Part shown: piece by piece, positions 62,704-64,000 of the stretch | Position numbering within the stretch: the stretch's first letter is position 1 | How the letters are laid out: each line of letters opens with the position of its first letter | Assembly: GCA_964389545.1 (NCBI GenBank) | Contig: CAYMDN010000002.1 | Location: forward strand, 1 to 64,000 | From: UMGS1781 sp964389545 | Lineage (GTDB): Bacteria; Bacillota; Clostridia; TANB77; CAG-508 | Direction of reading: 5' to 3' | DNA length: 64,000 nucleotides | Made by a program: the position numbers and the translations under genes | Notes under the pieces: generated by a model | The model's input: the letters and a program-made list of their open reading frames with translations, nothing else | Told to the model about the DNA's origin: nothing | The model's database searches: none

Positions 62704-63519
62704 TTATTGGGTTATTACTAATACCGTTTCAAGTTTTGAAAAGTCAACTGCTGTTTCTATGATTGCATACTTTTCTGTAACATTTGCTGTTTCTATAATT
62801 TCTTTTAATATTCCTATCTTCAATCCCTTTGGATATATTCCACCTAATCCTGAAGTTTCAACAACATCATTTAAAACTAGATTAGCTTCTGCACTAATAT
62901 ATACTGCTCTTAAGTTATTTTTTTCATTTAAAATTCCCTTTACCATTAGGTTATCTCTAGATATATGCATAGTTCCGCTAACACTACTTGCTGTATCTAT
63001 AATTGGTTGTACTTTTGCTGTTTTATTTGTTACTGATATTGTATGTCCCACTATTCCATCTGCTGATATTACAGCCATATTTTCGTGAACTCCATCATCT
63101 GTTCCAACATTAATTACCATTGTTTCACTTAAATTGCTTAGATTTTTGCTTATTATATATGCTGGTACTGTTTTATAATCTCTATATTGATCTGCTAGAT
63201 TTGCATATGATCTAAGTGTTGTATTTTCAGCTTTTATAATCTCTAGTTCACTAAGTTTTATTTTCAATTCTTCGTTTTCTTTTTTTAAATTTGCATTCTC
63301 TTCATCAAGTTTATCTATATTTTCGAAAAATGTATTGTTACTATTTATTTTGTTTTTTAAGTATATTAAACCATTTTGTATTGGCATAACTAACTTATTT
63401 CCTAGTCCTTCTATGTAGCTAAACTTGTTAGTATCTATATTGGTTAATATTACTAGTATAGTTAAAAAAACTATTGTTATAATACTAGCTATTACTTTCC
63501 CCTTTTTAGCCTTCCCCAT
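62704..63519 (-). CDS. mreC: rod shape-determining protein MreC
   Basis: 271 residues: N-terminal transmembrane helix (VIASIITIVFLTILVILTNI), a coiled coil (~62-95, NIDKLDEENANLKKENEEL) and the two-barrel extracellular domain (NVGTDDGVHENMAVISADGI, GHTISVTNKTAKVQPIID, VETSGLGGIYPKGLKIGI). It organises the elongation machinery with MreB, MreD and PBP2. Here it follows mreB but is separated from mreD. Confidence 0.95.
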   Translation of the reverse strand: MGKAKKGKVIASIITIVFLTILVILTNIDTNKFSYIEGLGNKLVMPIQNGLIYLKNKINSNNTFFENIDKLDEENANLKKENEELKIKLSELEIIKAENTTLRSYANLADQYRDYKTVPAYIISKNLSNLSETMVINVGTDDGVHENMAVISADGIVGHTISVTNKTAKVQPIIDTASSVSGTMHISRDNLMVKGILNEKNNLRAVYISAEANLVLNDVVETSGLGGIYPKGLKIGILKEIIETANVTEKYAIIETAVDFSKLETVLVITQ

Positions 63520-63555
63520 TCCTGTTTTACTCCTTAAAATATGTTTTTAACTTTA

Positions 63556-64000
63556 TCATTTTTTCTTTGAGTTTATTAAAACATCTTTTAATTTTTCTAT
63601 GTCTGTAAGAGCTTTTTCTGTTCCTCTTACCACGCATTCAGTTGGATTATCTGCTACATATACTGGCATTTTTGTTTTTGCACTTACTAACTTGTCTAAA
63701 TTTCTTATTTGTGCTCCTCCACCTGCAAGAATTATTCCTTTTTCAACTATATCCGAAGCTAATTCTGGTGGTGTTTTTTCTAAAGTCATTTTTATTACAT
63801 CTATAATTTCATAAATCGATGGTTCCATTGCTTCTTGTATTTGTGAAGATTTTACTGTTACTGTTCTTGGTAATCCTGTTGATAAATCTCTTCCTTTTAC
63901 TTCACAGGTTAGTTCTGTCATTAATGACATTGCTGCGCCAATTCTAATTTTTACATCTTCAGCTGTTGTCTCTCCTATTGCAATTCCTTCTACTCTTTTT
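63556..64000 (-). CDS. mreB: MreB actin-like protein, C-terminal part (runs off window)
   Basis: The C-terminal ~147 residues of MreB. The frame is open to the last base (KRVEGIAIGETTAEDVKIRIGAA...). Typical blocks: GRDLSTGLPRTVTV, GIILAGGGAQIRNLD, PVYVADNPTECVVRGT. The true start lies outside the window. MreB filaments guide cell-wall synthesis along the side wall. Confidence 0.96.
   Translation of the reverse strand, partial: KRVEGIAIGETTAEDVKIRIGAAMSLMTELTCEVKGRDLSTGLPRTVTVKSSQIQEAMEPSIYEIIDVIKMTLEKTPPELASDIVEKGIILAGGGAQIRNLDKLVSAKTKMPVYVADNPTECVVRGTEKALTDIEKLKDVLINSKKK

Overview
This window is AT-rich (roughly 30% G+C by eye) Firmicutes-type chromosome. A sigma-G gene, MinC/MreBCD/DivIB cell-shape and division genes, an LtaS-type enzyme, a SipW-type signal peptidase, a sortase and strong GGAGG ribosome sites point to a spore-forming Clostridia lineage, probably an uncultured gut member. 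Most genes are housekeeping. No insertion sequence, prophage or CRISPR array was seen. A run of ten Ns at 10932-10941 marks an assembly gap inside tex.

The most striking signal is a recoding pattern. Five minus-strand genes (a CwlD-like amidase, PBP2, a subtilase, a GYD-repeat protein and a D,D-carboxypeptidase) are each broken by one or two extra bases, seven in all. Every time the extra base is a C directly before a glycine codon (C GGA six times, C GGT once). Every time it puts a CGG triplet in the reading frame, and every time skipping the C restores the protein: the amidase DAGHGG motif, IGQ of PBP2, TGKVLYEKN of the carboxypeptidase, and the conserved repeat glycine of the GYD protein. 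By eye, no other native gene in the window has an in-frame CGG, although CGG is common out of frame and CGT, CGC and CGA are used. The only other in-frame CGGs are two in one foreign-looking gene. I infer that CGG is a vacated codon that triggers a +1 shift, or that CGGN is read as a four-base glycine codon. Systematic sequence error is the main alternative.

Layout: 1-1310 rpoB (partial) with a long leader and its own promoter; 1.8-4.1 kb a GGDEF-EAL c-di-GMP phosphodiesterase; 4.2-8 kb ylmH, a small helical protein, a foreign-looking gene beside a perfect palindrome, cdd and purA; 8-14.6 kb an LtaS-like enzyme, tex, maf, a CNNM/CorC protein and an unknown; 14.7-20 kb fhs, the amidase, a REC-GGDEF protein and an Asn-rich membrane protein; 20-24 kb three small genes, then mreD-PBP2-minC; 24-31 kb the subtilase, a HECIH putative metalloprotease, two membrane-anchored proteins and CvpA; 31-35 kb murA-divIB-DUF881-DUF881-sbp; 35-40 kb a small protein, the GYD-repeat protein, FemX and cardiolipin synthase; 40-43.5 kb DUF5305, SipW signal peptidase, a TasA-like substrate and tRNA-Arg(UCU); 43.6-51 kb LCP protein, DacA, ComEA, SigG, adenosine deaminase, DnaJ-like and HD-GYP regulator; 51-57 kb a giant surface protein and its sortase; 57-64 kb ispH, ispG, an unknown repeat protein, purB, mreC and mreB (partial).

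Functional themes are cell-envelope building and remodelling, surface display through two routes (SipW and sortase), c-di-GMP turnover (three proteins), and purine, isoprenoid and one-carbon metabolism.
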